Notes: generated by a model from the sequence alone, not told the origin. Counted from the stretch's first letter, positions 43,835-54,512 are shown. The stretch: DNA of 64,000 bases from Pseudoalteromonas rubra (GCF_000238295.3 NZ_AHCD03000032.1:1-64000), one strand, 5' to 3'. Program-made: numbers and translations.

Positions 43835-44803
43835 ATGAATTCCTGGTTTACCGATTTTTACGCCGCCATTGCAAAAAGCCCACTCAGCCATTGGCTGGAA
43901 ACACTGCCAGCGCAACTGTCTCATTGGCAAAAAGAAGCGCAGCATGGCGACTGGCCACAATGGGAAAAAGTATTAAAAAACCTGCCTGATTTACCTGCTG
44001 ATCAGGTTGATATTCAGAGCAAAGTTTCTTTTACGCGCCAAGCCCCCATTTCTGACGGGCACCAAAAGCAGCTGACACATCTGTTCAAACGCATGATGCC
44101 ATGGCGCAAGGGCCCTTTTCATGTTCATGGTATCGACATAAACACCGAATGGCGCAGCGACTGGAAATGGGATCGCTTATTGCCTCATATCAGCGATTTA
44201 CATGGCCGCAATGTGTTAGATATCGGCTGTGGCTCTGGTTATCACCTGTGGCGAATGCGCGGTGCAGGGGCTGAGTTTGTGGTGGGCATTGATCCTTCAG
44301 ATCTGTTTTTGAGTCAGTTTCAGGCAGTTAAACACTTTAATCCAGATCCCAACGTCCATCTGCTGCCTTTGGGAGTGGAGCAGCTCCCCGAGTTGAAAGC
44401 CTTTGACACGGTCTTCTCAATGGGTGTTCTGTATCACCGCCGCTCCCCCATTGACTTCCTGGCTCAGCTGAAAGCTCAGTTGCGCCCGGGCGGTGAACTG
44501 GTATTGGAAACTCTGGTCATCGAAGGTGATGTTAACACTGTCCTGGTGCCCACAGATCGCTACGCAAAAATGCGTAATGTATGGTTCATACCAAGCTGTG
44601 ATGCGCTTGCACTATGGCTGCAACGCGTTGGCTTTAAAGACATACAGGTGGTTGACAAAGACGTGACCTCGCTGGATGAACAAAGACGTACCGAGTGGAT
44701 GCAAACCGAATCGCTGGCCGACTTCCTGGATCCAAACGACCCCAGTAAGACCATTGAGGGTTACCCGGCTCCGCTCAGGGCAATTATTGTCGCAAAAGCC
44801 TGA
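43835..44803 (+). CDS. cmoB: tRNA 5-carboxymethoxyuridine synthase
   Basis: A 322-residue enzyme that transfers the carboxymethyl group of carboxy-SAM to 5-hydroxyuridine-34 of tRNA, giving cmo5U. Typical segments are MMPWRKGPF with IDINTEWRSDWKWDR, the VLDIGCGSGYHLWRM cofactor loop and VFSMGVLYHRRSPIDFL. The start is placed at 43835 behind GAGAAAG, in operon with cmoA. The gene ends at a bidirectional terminator shared with adk. Confidence 0.95.
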   Translation: MNSWFTDFYAAIAKSPLSHWLETLPAQLSHWQKEAQHGDWPQWEKVLKNLPDLPADQVDIQSKVSFTRQAPISDGHQKQLTHLFKRMMPWRKGPFHVHGIDINTEWRSDWKWDRLLPHISDLHGRNVLDIGCGSGYHLWRMRGAGAEFVVGIDPSDLFLSQFQAVKHFNPDPNVHLLPLGVEQLPELKAFDTVFSMGVLYHRRSPIDFLAQLKAQLRPGGELVLETLVIEGDVNTVLVPTDRYAKMRNVWFIPSCDALALWLQRVGFKDIQVVDKDVTSLDEQRRTEWMQTESLADFLDPNDPSKTIEGYPAPLRAIIVAKA

Positions 44804-44814
44804 ACATTAGGCAC

Positions 44815-44845
44815 AAAAAAGCCAGCATCTCAGCTGGCTTTTTTA
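44815..44845. terminator. Bidirectional terminator between cmoB and adk
   Basis: AAAAAAGCCAGC/GCTGGCTTTTTT with a 6-base loop; both strands show a stem followed by a T-run. Confidence 0.9.
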
Positions 44846-44864
44846 ATTTACTCTAAAGGCTAGC

Positions 44865-45509
44865 TTAGCCTAATAGCTCAGCAAGTTGCTGGCTTACCGC
44901 TTCAACAGCCTGAGTACCATCCAGTTTGTGGTACTGAGTATTGCCTGCATCCGCTTCAGACTGGTAGTAGCTTACCAATGGTTTAGTCTGGTCGTGGTAG
45001 ATACCAAGACGCTTGCGTACTGTTTCTTCTGTGTCATCAGCACGAATGATCAGATCTTCACCAGTCTGATCGTCTTTGCCTTCAACTTTAGGCGGGTTGT
45101 ACACAACGTGGTAAACACGACCAGAAGCTGGGTGCACGCGGCGACCGCTCATACGCTCTACGATGATTTCATCAGCAACGTCGAACTCGATAACGTGATC
45201 AACAGCAATGCCATTTTCTTTCATCGCATCTGCCTGAGGGATAGTACGCGGGAAACCATCTAGCAGGAAACCATTCGCACAATCTTCTTTTGCAACGCGC
45301 TCTTTTACCAGACCAATGATGATGTCATCAGATACAAGCTGACCTGCATCCATCACTTTTTTGGCTTCCAGACCCAGCGGTGTACCTTCGCTGATCGCAG
45401 CGCGCAGCATATCGCCTGTTGAAATTTGTGGAATACCGTACTTTTCCATTAGAAATTGAGCTTGAGTGCCTTTACCTGCACCCGGCGCGCCTAGCAAAAT
45501 AATGCGCAT
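44865..45509 (-). CDS. adk: Adenylate kinase
   Basis: A 214-residue long-form adenylate kinase interconverting ATP + AMP and 2 ADP. The P-loop GAPGAGKGTQ, the STGDMLRAA AMP-binding helix, GFLLDGFPRTIPQAD and the LID segment RRVHPASGRVYHVVYNPP are intact; the LID lacks the four zinc cysteines, as in other gram-negatives. Length equals the E. coli enzyme. Confidence 0.97.
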   Translation of the reverse strand: MRIILLGAPGAGKGTQAQFLMEKYGIPQISTGDMLRAAISEGTPLGLEAKKVMDAGQLVSDDIIIGLVKERVAKEDCANGFLLDGFPRTIPQADAMKENGIAVDHVIEFDVADEIIVERMSGRRVHPASGRVYHVVYNPPKVEGKDDQTGEDLIIRADDTEETVRKRLGIYHDQTKPLVSYYQSEADAGNTQYHKLDGTQAVEAVSQQLAELLG

Positions 45510-45707
45510 AGTGTGTTCCTCGTATGTGAGTTAACTGGATTTTAATTGTGTCGAATTTTTTCACATTGAGCAGGGATACTCAAGGGACTTAGACCAATTG
45601 TCTAGCGCTGATTGCTGCAGGACGAACAAAATTCGTCCATCTGGTCGCTATATTCGGATTGGCAAAGACAACTGGTCAATTTAACCGCACCCGCTCCGGC
45701 AAATTTG

Positions 45708-46606
45708 TTAGCTAACTTTTCGTTTTACTACCGCTGAGCTTGAAAAGAATTGAAACAGCCGCTCACCCAAAACGGAAAATGTCAGGCCACTTAGGATCAC
45801 AGCACCGCCAATCAACTCTAATGTGTCGACTTGCTCGTTAAGGATCACGCTGGCACTCACCATGCCGACCAAAGGAATGAGCAACGCAAACGGGGTGACC
45901 GCAGCAGCGCGATGCCTGCCAAGCAACCAGCTCCATAGTGCAAATGCCAACAGCGTTGAAACAGGCCCCACATAAAGTAAAGCCAGCCAGGTCTGCCCAC
46001 TGCTATTTAGAACAAGGCTTATCGGCGTATCGTTTTCCAGATAATAGGACAAGGCAAACAGAGGTAAAGGGACCACCACACTGACCCAGACCATGAAATG
46101 TAACAAGTTAACTTGCTGTAGTTGCTTCATAATCAGATTTGACACCGCCCAACTCAGAGCCGCACACAGTATTAACGCGATCCCCAGCAAAGTCACACTC
46201 CCCGTCTGACTCATAAAGAACAGCCCAAACCCAGTACATGCAATGATGGCGTCGACAATCTGAAACCGACTAGCTTGCTCTTTCAGTACCAGTGCGCTCA
46301 GTACAATCGTAAACACCACCTGTGCCTGAAGTAATAAAGAGGCAATGCCTGCTGAGGCATGATTTTCCATTGCAACAAATACTAAGCCAAACTTGATGAC
46401 ACCGAGAAACAAACCCACCCCAAGCACATGCCACACAGAGGTCTTTGGAAAGGAAATAAAAAACACGGCAGGAATGGCCACAATCAAAAGCGCAAACCGG
46501 AGAATAAAATAGGTGGCAACTCTTCCAGCCCCAGTTTGATCACTGAAAAGTTAACCCCCCACACTGTCACCACTAATAGTGCACACATGATACTCTTAAA
46601 ATCCAT
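45708..46606 (-). pseudogene. EamA-family transporter, frameshifted near its N-terminus
   Basis: A GGAAGGAAG site precedes an ATG at 46606 starting MDFKSIMCALLVVTVWGVNF, the normal first helix of an EamA/DMT exporter, but this frame stops at TGA 46484-46486 right after FSGLRF. The rest of the protein continues in another frame (RFALLIVAIPAVFF) to 45708 with the usual remaining helices and GPVSTLLAFALW. Adding one extra GCGCTTT unit at the GGTTTGCGCTTTTG junction (about 46486-46497) restores the expected SGLRFALL, so the lesion looks like loss of one copy of a 7-bp tandem repeat. The downstream frame alone lacks the first helices and is probably not functional. Confidence 0.75.
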
Positions 46607-47093
46607 ACTTCCTTCCTGCACCTGAGACGGTCACACCCTATTTCGGGTCCAAACTACAACGCTAGCACAGGTTTTAAAAGAAAATCAAAATGGGCAGGCG
46701 TACATAATTGCAAATTACAGCACAATAACTCTAACTGTCGCGAGTTTTTACTAAAAAGGTACATTCATGTAAAATTACCGAATACACCGACAATGCTATG
46801 CAAAAATCGAGCAAAATAAAAATTTTTAACCAAGTTTTATTGCAAAATTATTTCATTCCATTGTAGAATGCACGCCCAACCGAATAGCAGCTTTTGCTGG
46901 CCTTTCATTTTTAAAATTCTTGTTAATAAAAGTTATGCAGTCCCCTTATGGTGATTGCTTTTTTGTGCGCGTCAATTTTATAAATGTCAAAAGCCAGCTC
47001 AGTGATAGCCATTCAACCCGGTTGGCGACTTCCCTCGCAGAAACCACCACACACGAGATTTAAAATTAACCGTTTCTAACTTGAGGAACATAC
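46607..47093. other. Intergenic region upstream of the TonB receptor gene
   Basis: AT-rich sequence of 487 bp that must carry the receptor promoter. I find no Fur-box-like palindrome or other operator I can defend, and no gene. Confidence 0.4.
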
Positions 47094-49310
47094 ATGAGCA
47101 CCACAGCACGCAATCTTACTCCGATCGCAACCGCCATGGCACTGGCAATGGCCGGCTTATCTTCTGCCCCAGTTCTAGCAGAAGAAGCACAAGCTGAGAA
47201 ATCAAAAATCGAAGCCATCACAGTAACCGCGACCAAACGTTCACAGGTTATCTATGAAGTACCGATCGCTATGAGTGCATTCTCAGGAGATGATCTGGAT
47301 GCGCAAGGTATCTCTGACATCACTGATGTGGGCAAATTTGTTCCAAACTTGAATATCACAGGCTTTTCTGCAGGTCATAACTCGTCTGCAAACCCATTTA
47401 TTCGTGGCATCGGCTTGCAAGACCACCTCATCACCACAGATCCAGGTGTCAGTGTCTATGTAGACGGTGTTTATTTAGGTCGCCAGGTAGGTCAAAACTG
47501 GAACCTGGCTAATATCGAGCGTATTGAAGTGCTGCGTGGCCCTCAGGGTACCTTATATGGTCGTAACTCAATTGGTGGTGCCATTAACATCATCACTAAG
47601 CAGCCAGACCAGCAAGCAGTAACTAAGGTTAGCGCGGAGACAGGCACACGTGGCCGCATCAAAGCAAGCATGTTCACTAACCAGGCTGTAACTGATGAGC
47701 TGGCGTTCAACTTTAATATGGGCTTTAACCGCCGCGGTGGACTGGGTGAATTTACTAACCTGCCAAATGCTGAATACGATGTGGGTGAGAATCAGGAATT
47801 CCACGGTCGAGTGTCCGTTAAATACACACCCACTGATGATCTGCGTTTAGTTCTGACTGCTGACGCCAATGACGGTGAAGGTGGTACACGCCCATTTACA
47901 GTTTTAATTGATGAAATGCCGGAAGGCCGTCTATATAAAGCAGGCCTGCGTAACTCTATGGTCGCTGCCGACCCGTATGACAATGCAACCAGCAGCATAG
48001 AAACAGCAACCGTTTCAAACAAAGCGAACGGTATCTCATTGACTGCCGAATACGACATCAATGCCGATTTTGGCACTAAGTTTATCTTCAGCAAACGCTC
48101 TTCTGAGTACAAAGCAGGCCTGGATGATGATGGTACAGCTATCGCGCTCGATCACTATCCAGAACGTGGTGAAGCTGATCAGACGTCTGTTGAGCTGCAA
48201 CTAACTGGCTACCTGGGTCGCGCGGATTTCGTAACTGGCCTGTACTGGTTTAACGAAGAGGGCAGCAACCGCCAGAGTTCAGACGAAGCAAGCTTTGACG
48301 GTGGCCCAACTAAACTTGAGTTGGATCAGGAAACCACCAGCCGCGCCGTATTTTTCAACCTGGGATATGACCTGACAGATGATCTGCGTCTGACCGGTGG
48401 TGTACGTTACACAGAAGATGAAAAAGAAGCATCGACTAACGTATTTGACCCTGTCGGCACCATTTCTTCCAGCAAAGACTGGGATGAAATTTCATGGGAA
48501 GCGGCTGCCAACTATACCTTTGAAAATGGTCTGAACTGGTACGGTACGGTTCAAACGGGTTATCAGTCTGGTCAGTACCCTGCTCGTCCGTATTTCCTGA
48601 TCGGTCAATTCTTCGGCGAAGGCGGTTTTGACAACCCGAATGCCGCTGCCGCTGTACGTGCCAATAATGCTTTCATGGCAAGTGAAAACATCAGCGCCAT
48701 CAACTATGAAACCGGTTTTAAAGGTCAATTGACTGACGACTTCAGCATGAGTGTGGCGTTTTTCAATACAGAGTATGAAGACCTACCATACCAGGTGAAC
48801 GTGGTAACGGACTCAGGATTCGACACAAACAACCTGATCGTTGAGCAAACTTCACGCGGTATCGAATTTGAAAGCACCTACTATGTTACAGACCGCTTTA
48901 CCCTGCATTCAAGCTTCGGCTTCATGGATGTGGATGTGGAAGAGCAAAACGGCATTAAGCCGGTTGCCCCGCTCACGCCTGAGTGGACCGCTTCTATCAG
49001 CCCGTCTTATGAATTCGAACTGAGCAACAATGCAACCGTCAACACGCGTTTCGATATCTCATACCGCGACAGCATGTACGGTGAGCCAAGCTCAGATCCG
49101 CGTCGCATGACACAAATCGATGACCGTACCACAGTCAACTTTGATATCTCTTACGCACCAGCCAACACCAACTGGGATATTTCTTTGTATGGTCGTAACA
49201 TCTTTGATGAGCGTTATGATGATGCACGCCTGAATACTGGAGACTATATCCTGGTGATCAAGAGCAATGATGCCAGCGAGTTCGGTGTTCGCTACCGCGC
49301 GACATTCTAA
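47094..49310 (+). CDS. TonB-dependent outer-membrane receptor
   Basis: A 738-residue receptor. It has a signal peptide (cleavage after VLAEE or nearby, about residue 30), a TonB box region (ITVTATKRSQ), a plug domain with PNLNITGFSAG, the IERIEVLRGPQGTLYGRNSIGGAINI block, a 22-strand barrel and a terminal aromatic residue F738. It imports a ligand across the outer membrane using TonB energy. The plug is of the type seen in siderophore and general receptors; no iron-related gene is adjacent, so the ligand is open. The lipoprotein gene 130 bp downstream on the same strand may be functionally linked. Confidence 0.92.
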   Translation: MSTTARNLTPIATAMALAMAGLSSAPVLAEEAQAEKSKIEAITVTATKRSQVIYEVPIAMSAFSGDDLDAQGISDITDVGKFVPNLNITGFSAGHNSSANPFIRGIGLQDHLITTDPGVSVYVDGVYLGRQVGQNWNLANIERIEVLRGPQGTLYGRNSIGGAINIITKQPDQQAVTKVSAETGTRGRIKASMFTNQAVTDELAFNFNMGFNRRGGLGEFTNLPNAEYDVGENQEFHGRVSVKYTPTDDLRLVLTADANDGEGGTRPFTVLIDEMPEGRLYKAGLRNSMVAADPYDNATSSIETATVSNKANGISLTAEYDINADFGTKFIFSKRSSEYKAGLDDDGTAIALDHYPERGEADQTSVELQLTGYLGRADFVTGLYWFNEEGSNRQSSDEASFDGGPTKLELDQETTSRAVFFNLGYDLTDDLRLTGGVRYTEDEKEASTNVFDPVGTISSSKDWDEISWEAAANYTFENGLNWYGTVQTGYQSGQYPARPYFLIGQFFGEGGFDNPNAAAAVRANNAFMASENISAINYETGFKGQLTDDFSMSVAFFNTEYEDLPYQVNVVTDSGFDTNNLIVEQTSRGIEFESTYYVTDRFTLHSSFGFMDVDVEEQNGIKPVAPLTPEWTASISPSYEFELSNNATVNTRFDISYRDSMYGEPSSDPRRMTQIDDRTTVNFDISYAPANTNWDISLYGRNIFDERYDDARLNTGDYILVIKSNDASEFGVRYRATF

Positions 49311-49440
49311 CCAAAATAACCTCATACAGGCTGCCAGTTACTGGCTGGTAGCCTGCCTTCCTTCCGTTGTTTACAATCATTCATCAATCACTATTGTTTA
49401 CGTAGCTAATAAGCACTAACATGCCGGCTTTTTAAACGAA

Positions 49441-50706
49441 ATGCGAGTAAACTTCAATATGAGACTCTTCCCCAATAAAAAGCTCTTCTTATGCGTCACT
49501 ATGGCTCTGTCCCTTGCTGCATGCGGCGGCGGTTCCGACGATGGCGATACTCCAAGCACTTCAATCAATGAAAACAGAGTGACTTATACAGAGCTTCCTT
49601 CTTTTATCGATGTGAACGAAGGTGAGGAAGTCACCCTCTCATTAAATACCACAGGCAACAATGCTAAAAACCTCACTTTTACCTGGACAGTACGTGGCGT
49701 AAATGGCGATGTGCCATTTACAGGCCAAGGCAGTGATACCATTACATTCACCGCCCCGGAAGTCAGCCAACAATCCTCTTTAAGTATCTCCGTAAAACTG
49801 GAAGACTCCTCTAACGTGATAGGGTTTGTGAATCAATTTAGCTCTGTGTCAGTTGCCGATACAGATACAAAGATCATTGCACCTCAACCAAATACTGGCA
49901 ACGTTGTAGAGGCGCTTGATTTAAGTGTGCTCACTTTTGGCAGTACCTGGACAGAAACAGCACACCAATATATCAAAACGCAGCGTGATGACGGTGGGTT
50001 TAATAATGTAGTAGTTAAGCTCACTCGCCCTATGGATATTATCAATGTAGACCAAAATGATCCGGCATTTACTGCACGTGTATGTGGAGAGCAGCAAAAC
50101 AGCAGCGTCAAGATTGCCGAGTTCTACACGGATATTGACTGTACAGAAGGGACAGGCTCAACAGTACTCACTCAGAATGAGAACAGCTTTACCATTACCA
50201 GAATGTGTGGCGAAAACGTTGCGGCTACCAGCACATTCAAACACGTCAGTGACACCCAAAAAGACAGTTTTGGTCAGTTATCTGTCAACTTCACTAACTA
50301 CCCTGAGTTGAGTGAAACAACTCAAGTCTGCGGTATCATTGCGACGACGACTGTCGAAGCGCTTGAAACCGGCGGTACTAACGTAGTGGACAGTGCCACA
50401 GCGACGACTTTGCGACTCGCCAGCGAGTACGAAGGCAGCCCATTGTTATTGAAATTCGTAATGGATGACGCACCAGATTCTCCATTCGCTTCAATTAGCA
50501 ATGTACACGGTTTAGACCAAAAATATGCGCAGCTAAGTACCCCTGTATTCCCAGAGCTCAGTGGCCTTAAGAACAGCTGGGGAACCATTGATTTGTCACG
50601 CGACAACACTGACACGCACATCAAAGCGGAATTTGACTTTACGCTGCCATTAGGCACGTTCAAAGACGAAGAGGTGACAGGTAGTTTTGAGCTTAAATTA
50701 AACTAA
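49441..50706 (+). CDS. Secreted lipoprotein of unknown function
   Basis: A 421-residue protein with a lipoprotein signal: basic NKKLF, a hydrophobic stretch and the lipobox LAAC followed by GGGSDDGD, which suggests outer-membrane sorting. The mature part begins with a PKD/Ig-like beta-sandwich (about 55-130, TWTVRGVNGDVPFTGQGSD), followed by a unique region with several cysteines. An in-frame ATG seven codons in is an alternative start; neither has a strong ribosome site. Its position after the TonB receptor suggests a surface-exposed partner for ligand capture, but this is inference. Confidence 0.75.
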   Translation: MRVNFNMRLFPNKKLFLCVTMALSLAACGGGSDDGDTPSTSINENRVTYTELPSFIDVNEGEEVTLSLNTTGNNAKNLTFTWTVRGVNGDVPFTGQGSDTITFTAPEVSQQSSLSISVKLEDSSNVIGFVNQFSSVSVADTDTKIIAPQPNTGNVVEALDLSVLTFGSTWTETAHQYIKTQRDDGGFNNVVVKLTRPMDIINVDQNDPAFTARVCGEQQNSSVKIAEFYTDIDCTEGTGSTVLTQNENSFTITRMCGENVAATSTFKHVSDTQKDSFGQLSVNFTNYPELSETTQVCGIIATTTVEALETGGTNVVDSATATTLRLASEYEGSPLLLKFVMDDAPDSPFASISNVHGLDQKYAQLSTPVFPELSGLKNSWGTIDLSRDNTDTHIKAEFDFTLPLGTFKDEEVTGSFELKLN

Positions 50707-50728
50707 CCGTTGCAACACGACTCATCTC

Positions 50729-50761
50729 AAAACGCCGTATCTCAATGAGACACGGCGTTTT
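50729..50761. terminator. Bidirectional terminator between lipoprotein and S8 protease genes
   Basis: AAAACGCCGT/ACGGCGTTTT with an inner TCTCA/TGAGA stem gives a nearly continuous 16-bp hairpin ending in T-runs on both strands. Confidence 0.88.
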
Positions 50762-50796
50762 GGTTTACTGGTTGCCCTTGCAACCATCTCAAGGGT

Positions 50797-52671
50797 TTAC
50801 AGCGTTTTCTTCTTCGTGACTTTCGTTTTATGACCCAGAATACGGATAGACCAGCCTTGTAACACACCAGCCTCAGGGTTGTTCTCTACCGCACGAACTT
50901 GACCCCCGTTGACGAAGTCAAAGATCCCGAAAGCCCGGGTTTCGTTACTCATATCTGTGATGTGTAGCTTCCACTGGCCGTTGCCTGCATTGGCTTTCTC
51001 ATCCCAAAATTTATAACTGAGCATCAGATGATCTGTATAGCCATCCTGACTCCCAGGTGACTGCTCTGGCAAGCCTAAATGCTGCCCTATCAAGTTATTA
51101 AAGGGTGACATCAGGATACTACGGGTACCATTCGGTGACTCCAGCTCTACTTTCAAATCTGAAATACGTGCATGTCGTGCATTTAATCGGATCTGAACAC
51201 CTTCAATAAACAAGTCATCAGTTATATTAATGCTTGCTGTTGTCGTCTGGCTGGCATCATCCACAATGGTTGCGTTCACAACGTCATTCAGACCATACCA
51301 GGGTGTCTTAACCAACTCAGAAGGGAGTTGTTCGATTGCATAACGGCGCACCAGCTCAGTTGCTTTGTCTACGTCTATCAAGCCAAAGCCATAGTAAGGC
51401 GAAAATACATGCCCTGCTGCGTTGGTGCTCCACCCTTCAAATGCTGTAATACCATTCACGTCGATGTCGGCGCGTGTCGGATCCACTTTTGTTGCTGTAC
51501 GCGCCAGGAGATGACGGATGTCGCGCGGTGTCAGGTCATGGTTCTGTTGCTGCGCAGCAGAAAGCAGCAACGCAACAGCACCCGACGTATTTGGTGCCGC
51601 TGACGATGTACCATTCATACGTACAGTAAAATCATCGTCTCCATTACAATTGAAGTTTGCATCAATGTTTTCCTGATACCAGGCGCATGAAATACGCGTA
51701 GTCGCATGCCCCGGGGTGCCCCTGTCCAATCCACCAGGGGCAGTCAGAAACACATTACTCCCTACTGTCGAGTACTCAGACAACACACCATCGGCACTCA
51801 GCGCACTGACCGTCAGATTCCAGAAGTTCGCAGGAGTATAAAGTGAGTTACCGTTTGTCCAGGGCAAGCCATAATTACCGCCAACGGGAAAACTGTAGCC
51901 GAAAAAGTCTAACCCTGTGTCTGTAAAATAGTGAATGCGAGAATCCCGATATGAATTTCCGGCTGCCTGCACGTAGACTGCGGTGCGGGGATCCTGTTCA
52001 GTGGACAGAGAAACCGCTTCATAGACCTTTTCCTGCTCAGGCTGGCTAAACATCAGGATATCTTTACCCTGGCTATCCTGAATGGTTTTTGAAAAGGTAT
52101 AAGGCAGACTCACCGACGGACTCATACCATAACTTTTATTGAAAATACGGATCCGATCTGTGGTTGAGTTATCCGAAAGGTCACCATCATAACCATGACT
52201 TATCTTCCACTGCTCATGACTTTCAAAGGTTCCGCCATAATTGGTAAATGCCGTAACCTTTGCCATTGGCGCAACTCCACGCACACCTATGTTGTTTTGT
52301 ACCGCTGCGATTATCCCGGCCACCATAGTGCCATGGTCGCCACCAGCATTGGGTTGTGGATTAATAGAGGGATCATCTATCGTATTGGCATCTAAGTCTG
52401 CATGTTCCATGTCCACACCCGAATCCACGACTGCTACCAGAATATCCTGTCCTTTGTGACCCCAGATATGCGTCTGCCACAAGTTCAGGTCAATCCCAGA
52501 CTGGGTATTTGCCAGTGCACCCGAATTCAGTAAGTTCCACTGCAATGCAAGCATAGGATCCCCATTTGGATCAAGCCAGCGATGTTGATAGTCACGATCG
52601 GTTGTTGCAGAAGCGCTTACACTGAGCAGTGTCGCGATAAGACAAGCAAGAGGCTGTTTCTTTATTTTCAT
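50797..52671 (-). CDS. Secreted subtilisin-like (S8, kexin-type) serine protease with P domain
   Basis: A 624-residue extracellular protease. A signal peptide (to about residue 22) precedes the catalytic domain with D83 (VVDSGVD), H113 (GDHGTMVAG), oxyanion N239 (AAGNS) and S356 (GTSSAAPNTSGAVAL), in the order of subtilases. The C-terminal region (about 460-610, with ISDLKVELESPNGTRSILMSP and WKLHITDM) is a proprotein-convertase P domain, as in kexin-like enzymes of marine bacteria. There is no long propeptide. It probably degrades proteins outside the cell. Convergent with the lipoprotein gene. Confidence 0.9.
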   Translation of the reverse strand: MKIKKQPLACLIATLLSVSASATTDRDYQHRWLDPNGDPMLALQWNLLNSGALANTQSGIDLNLWQTHIWGHKGQDILVAVVDSGVDMEHADLDANTIDDPSINPQPNAGGDHGTMVAGIIAAVQNNIGVRGVAPMAKVTAFTNYGGTFESHEQWKISHGYDGDLSDNSTTDRIRIFNKSYGMSPSVSLPYTFSKTIQDSQGKDILMFSQPEQEKVYEAVSLSTEQDPRTAVYVQAAGNSYRDSRIHYFTDTGLDFFGYSFPVGGNYGLPWTNGNSLYTPANFWNLTVSALSADGVLSEYSTVGSNVFLTAPGGLDRGTPGHATTRISCAWYQENIDANFNCNGDDDFTVRMNGTSSAAPNTSGAVALLLSAAQQQNHDLTPRDIRHLLARTATKVDPTRADIDVNGITAFEGWSTNAAGHVFSPYYGFGLIDVDKATELVRRYAIEQLPSELVKTPWYGLNDVVNATIVDDASQTTTASINITDDLFIEGVQIRLNARHARISDLKVELESPNGTRSILMSPFNNLIGQHLGLPEQSPGSQDGYTDHLMLSYKFWDEKANAGNGQWKLHITDMSNETRAFGIFDFVNGGQVRAVENNPEAGVLQGWSIRILGHKTKVTKKKTL

Positions 52672-52912
52672 TGTACAGTTCCTTTTTTGGGTTCACCTCT
52701 ATTACTAGCACTTCAACTTTTCCACTGTCAAGCACAAAAATACAAAAATATATTTACAAAACAACACAAAAGGCAACAAAAATACCCAAAACCCAGTTTG
52801 TGAACGGTGTCATAAAAACAACAAGCTGAGTAGGTAACACACTAAAAGCTAGAACTAGCATTAATTAGGGTAGAGAGGATTCAGAAGGGGCTGGGCGGCG
52901 AGCGAAGAGATT

Positions 52913-52938
52913 GCTCGCAGAGCGGATACTCTGCGAGC
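52913..52938. terminator. Perfect hairpin after the YfcC-type transporter gene
   Basis: GCTCGCAGAG/CTCTGCGAGC forms a 10-bp stem with a 6-base loop, ten bases beyond the transporter stop. It has no T-run, so termination may be weak or Rho-assisted. The rest of 52672-52947 is upstream sequence of the protease gene. Confidence 0.5.
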
Positions 52939-52947
52939 TGATAGATA

Positions 52948-54375
52948 TTACGATTGCACCTGTGTCGTTGCACTCACTTTTGGCTGTACATCTTCACCAT
53001 AACCAAATGTAACCGCAAGCACCAATACCACTGACGCTGCCAGCATCAACTTACCGAATAGCGGCAGACAGAATCGGAACCATAAATGATAAGGTACACC
53101 GGCCATTCCGATGATACCCATCAGCACAGCATTGGTCGGAATAATCATATTAGAGAAACCATCACCAAACTGGTAGGCAAGCACTGCAACCTGACGATAC
53201 ACACCAATAATGTCACCAACCGGTGCCATCAGTGGCATAGTGACATATGCCTGACCACTGCCCGAAGGAATGAACAGGTTCAACAAGGTTTGCATAATGA
53301 ACATGCCGACCGCAGCCAGCTCAGCACCTAAATGTGAAAGTGGCGATGACATAGCGTAAACCAGGGTGTGCAAGATCTGCCCATCTTCCATAATTAACGC
53401 GATACCCCTAGCCACACCAATCAGGATGGCCGTACTTGCCAGGTCTTTCACGCCTTCAATAAACTCATTTGCAGCGCGGTCAGCACCGATCTGGCCCACT
53501 AACGTCGTGAAAATACCCCAGGAGATAAACACCGCACCCAGCTCATACAGATACCAGCCCTTTTGAGAAATACCCCAGACAGCCGTGATAATGGCAGCAA
53601 CTAGGCCAAACAAGATCATTTGGTGGCGCTTATTAAGCGTCGGGTAATTTGCTTCTGCTGAACCAGCAAGCGGACAAGGCAGGCCTTTCGTCAGGGATAA
53701 TTCAGGGTTTGCCTGTACTTTTTTGGCATAGCTCCATACGTGATGGAAACCAATTAAAACAAACGGTAGGAAAATCGCCAATCGAAGCTCAATACCTGAG
53801 TAAACCGGAATATCCGCAACCTTTTGAGCCACCATCACGGTAAAGGGGTTAAAGGCTGACACACCATAACCAATCCCATACCCTGCCACGACCATACCCA
53901 CAGCGGTCATCGCATCAAGGCGCATTGCTTTACACAGCCCCACCAGAATGAGGACGAAGGGAATATATTCGCCCGCAGTACCAATCGCACCGGATGCCAG
54001 TGCAAAACAAAACACCACCATAAAGATCAGAATATTTGGCTTATGACCAAATCGCTCAAGCAAGCGGCCGATCAAAGCATCAATGGTACCCGTTGCACGT
54101 GCAATTGACAGAACACCACCAACAATGAAAACAAAGAAAATAACATCTTGTGCAGCAGCAAATGCGCGCGGAATAGCAACCAGGAAGTCCATGGGCGTTA
54201 AATGAGTTTGTGCTTCAGCAAGTGCATAAGTGCCGGGCACGACAGCCTGACGGCCATTATCGAGTGTGACGGTGTCGAAAAAACCTTGCGGAACCAGCCA
54301 GGTCGCAATATATGCCACCAGCATCATAGACAACAGCAGGATGAGCGTATGAGGTACTTTAAACCCTTCTTTCAT
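52948..54375 (-). CDS. YfcC/DcuC-family inner-membrane transporter
   Basis: A 475-residue integral membrane protein of the C4-dicarboxylate/basic-amino-acid carrier family. Its N-terminus KVPHTLILLLSMM leads into about 12 helices, with the conserved GTIDALIGRLL, GTAGEYIPFVLILVGLC and NLFIPSGSGQAYVTMPLMAP segments that mark YfcC-like members. Such proteins carry organic acids, peptides or basic amino acids; substrate is not readable. It stands next to the central sugar genes but with its own 200-bp spacer, so it is probably a separate transcript. Confidence 0.85.
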   Translation of the reverse strand: MKEGFKVPHTLILLLSMMLVAYIATWLVPQGFFDTVTLDNGRQAVVPGTYALAEAQTHLTPMDFLVAIPRAFAAAQDVIFFVFIVGGVLSIARATGTIDALIGRLLERFGHKPNILIFMVVFCFALASGAIGTAGEYIPFVLILVGLCKAMRLDAMTAVGMVVAGYGIGYGVSAFNPFTVMVAQKVADIPVYSGIELRLAIFLPFVLIGFHHVWSYAKKVQANPELSLTKGLPCPLAGSAEANYPTLNKRHQMILFGLVAAIITAVWGISQKGWYLYELGAVFISWGIFTTLVGQIGADRAANEFIEGVKDLASTAILIGVARGIALIMEDGQILHTLVYAMSSPLSHLGAELAAVGMFIMQTLLNLFIPSGSGQAYVTMPLMAPVGDIIGVYRQVAVLAYQFGDGFSNMIIPTNAVLMGIIGMAGVPYHLWFRFCLPLFGKLMLAASVVLVLAVTFGYGEDVQPKVSATTQVQS

Positions 54376-54512
54376 GTTATTTCTTTGTCGTTAATTAAAA
54401 TTGTGCGCAGTGTAATAAAAATCAACCCTAAGGTGCAAACACCACGCGCCTAATAAACCAACTTTGGCGTTAAAAAAGGTAAACACACGGCTTTGATTAA
54501 AAAAGCACGTAC

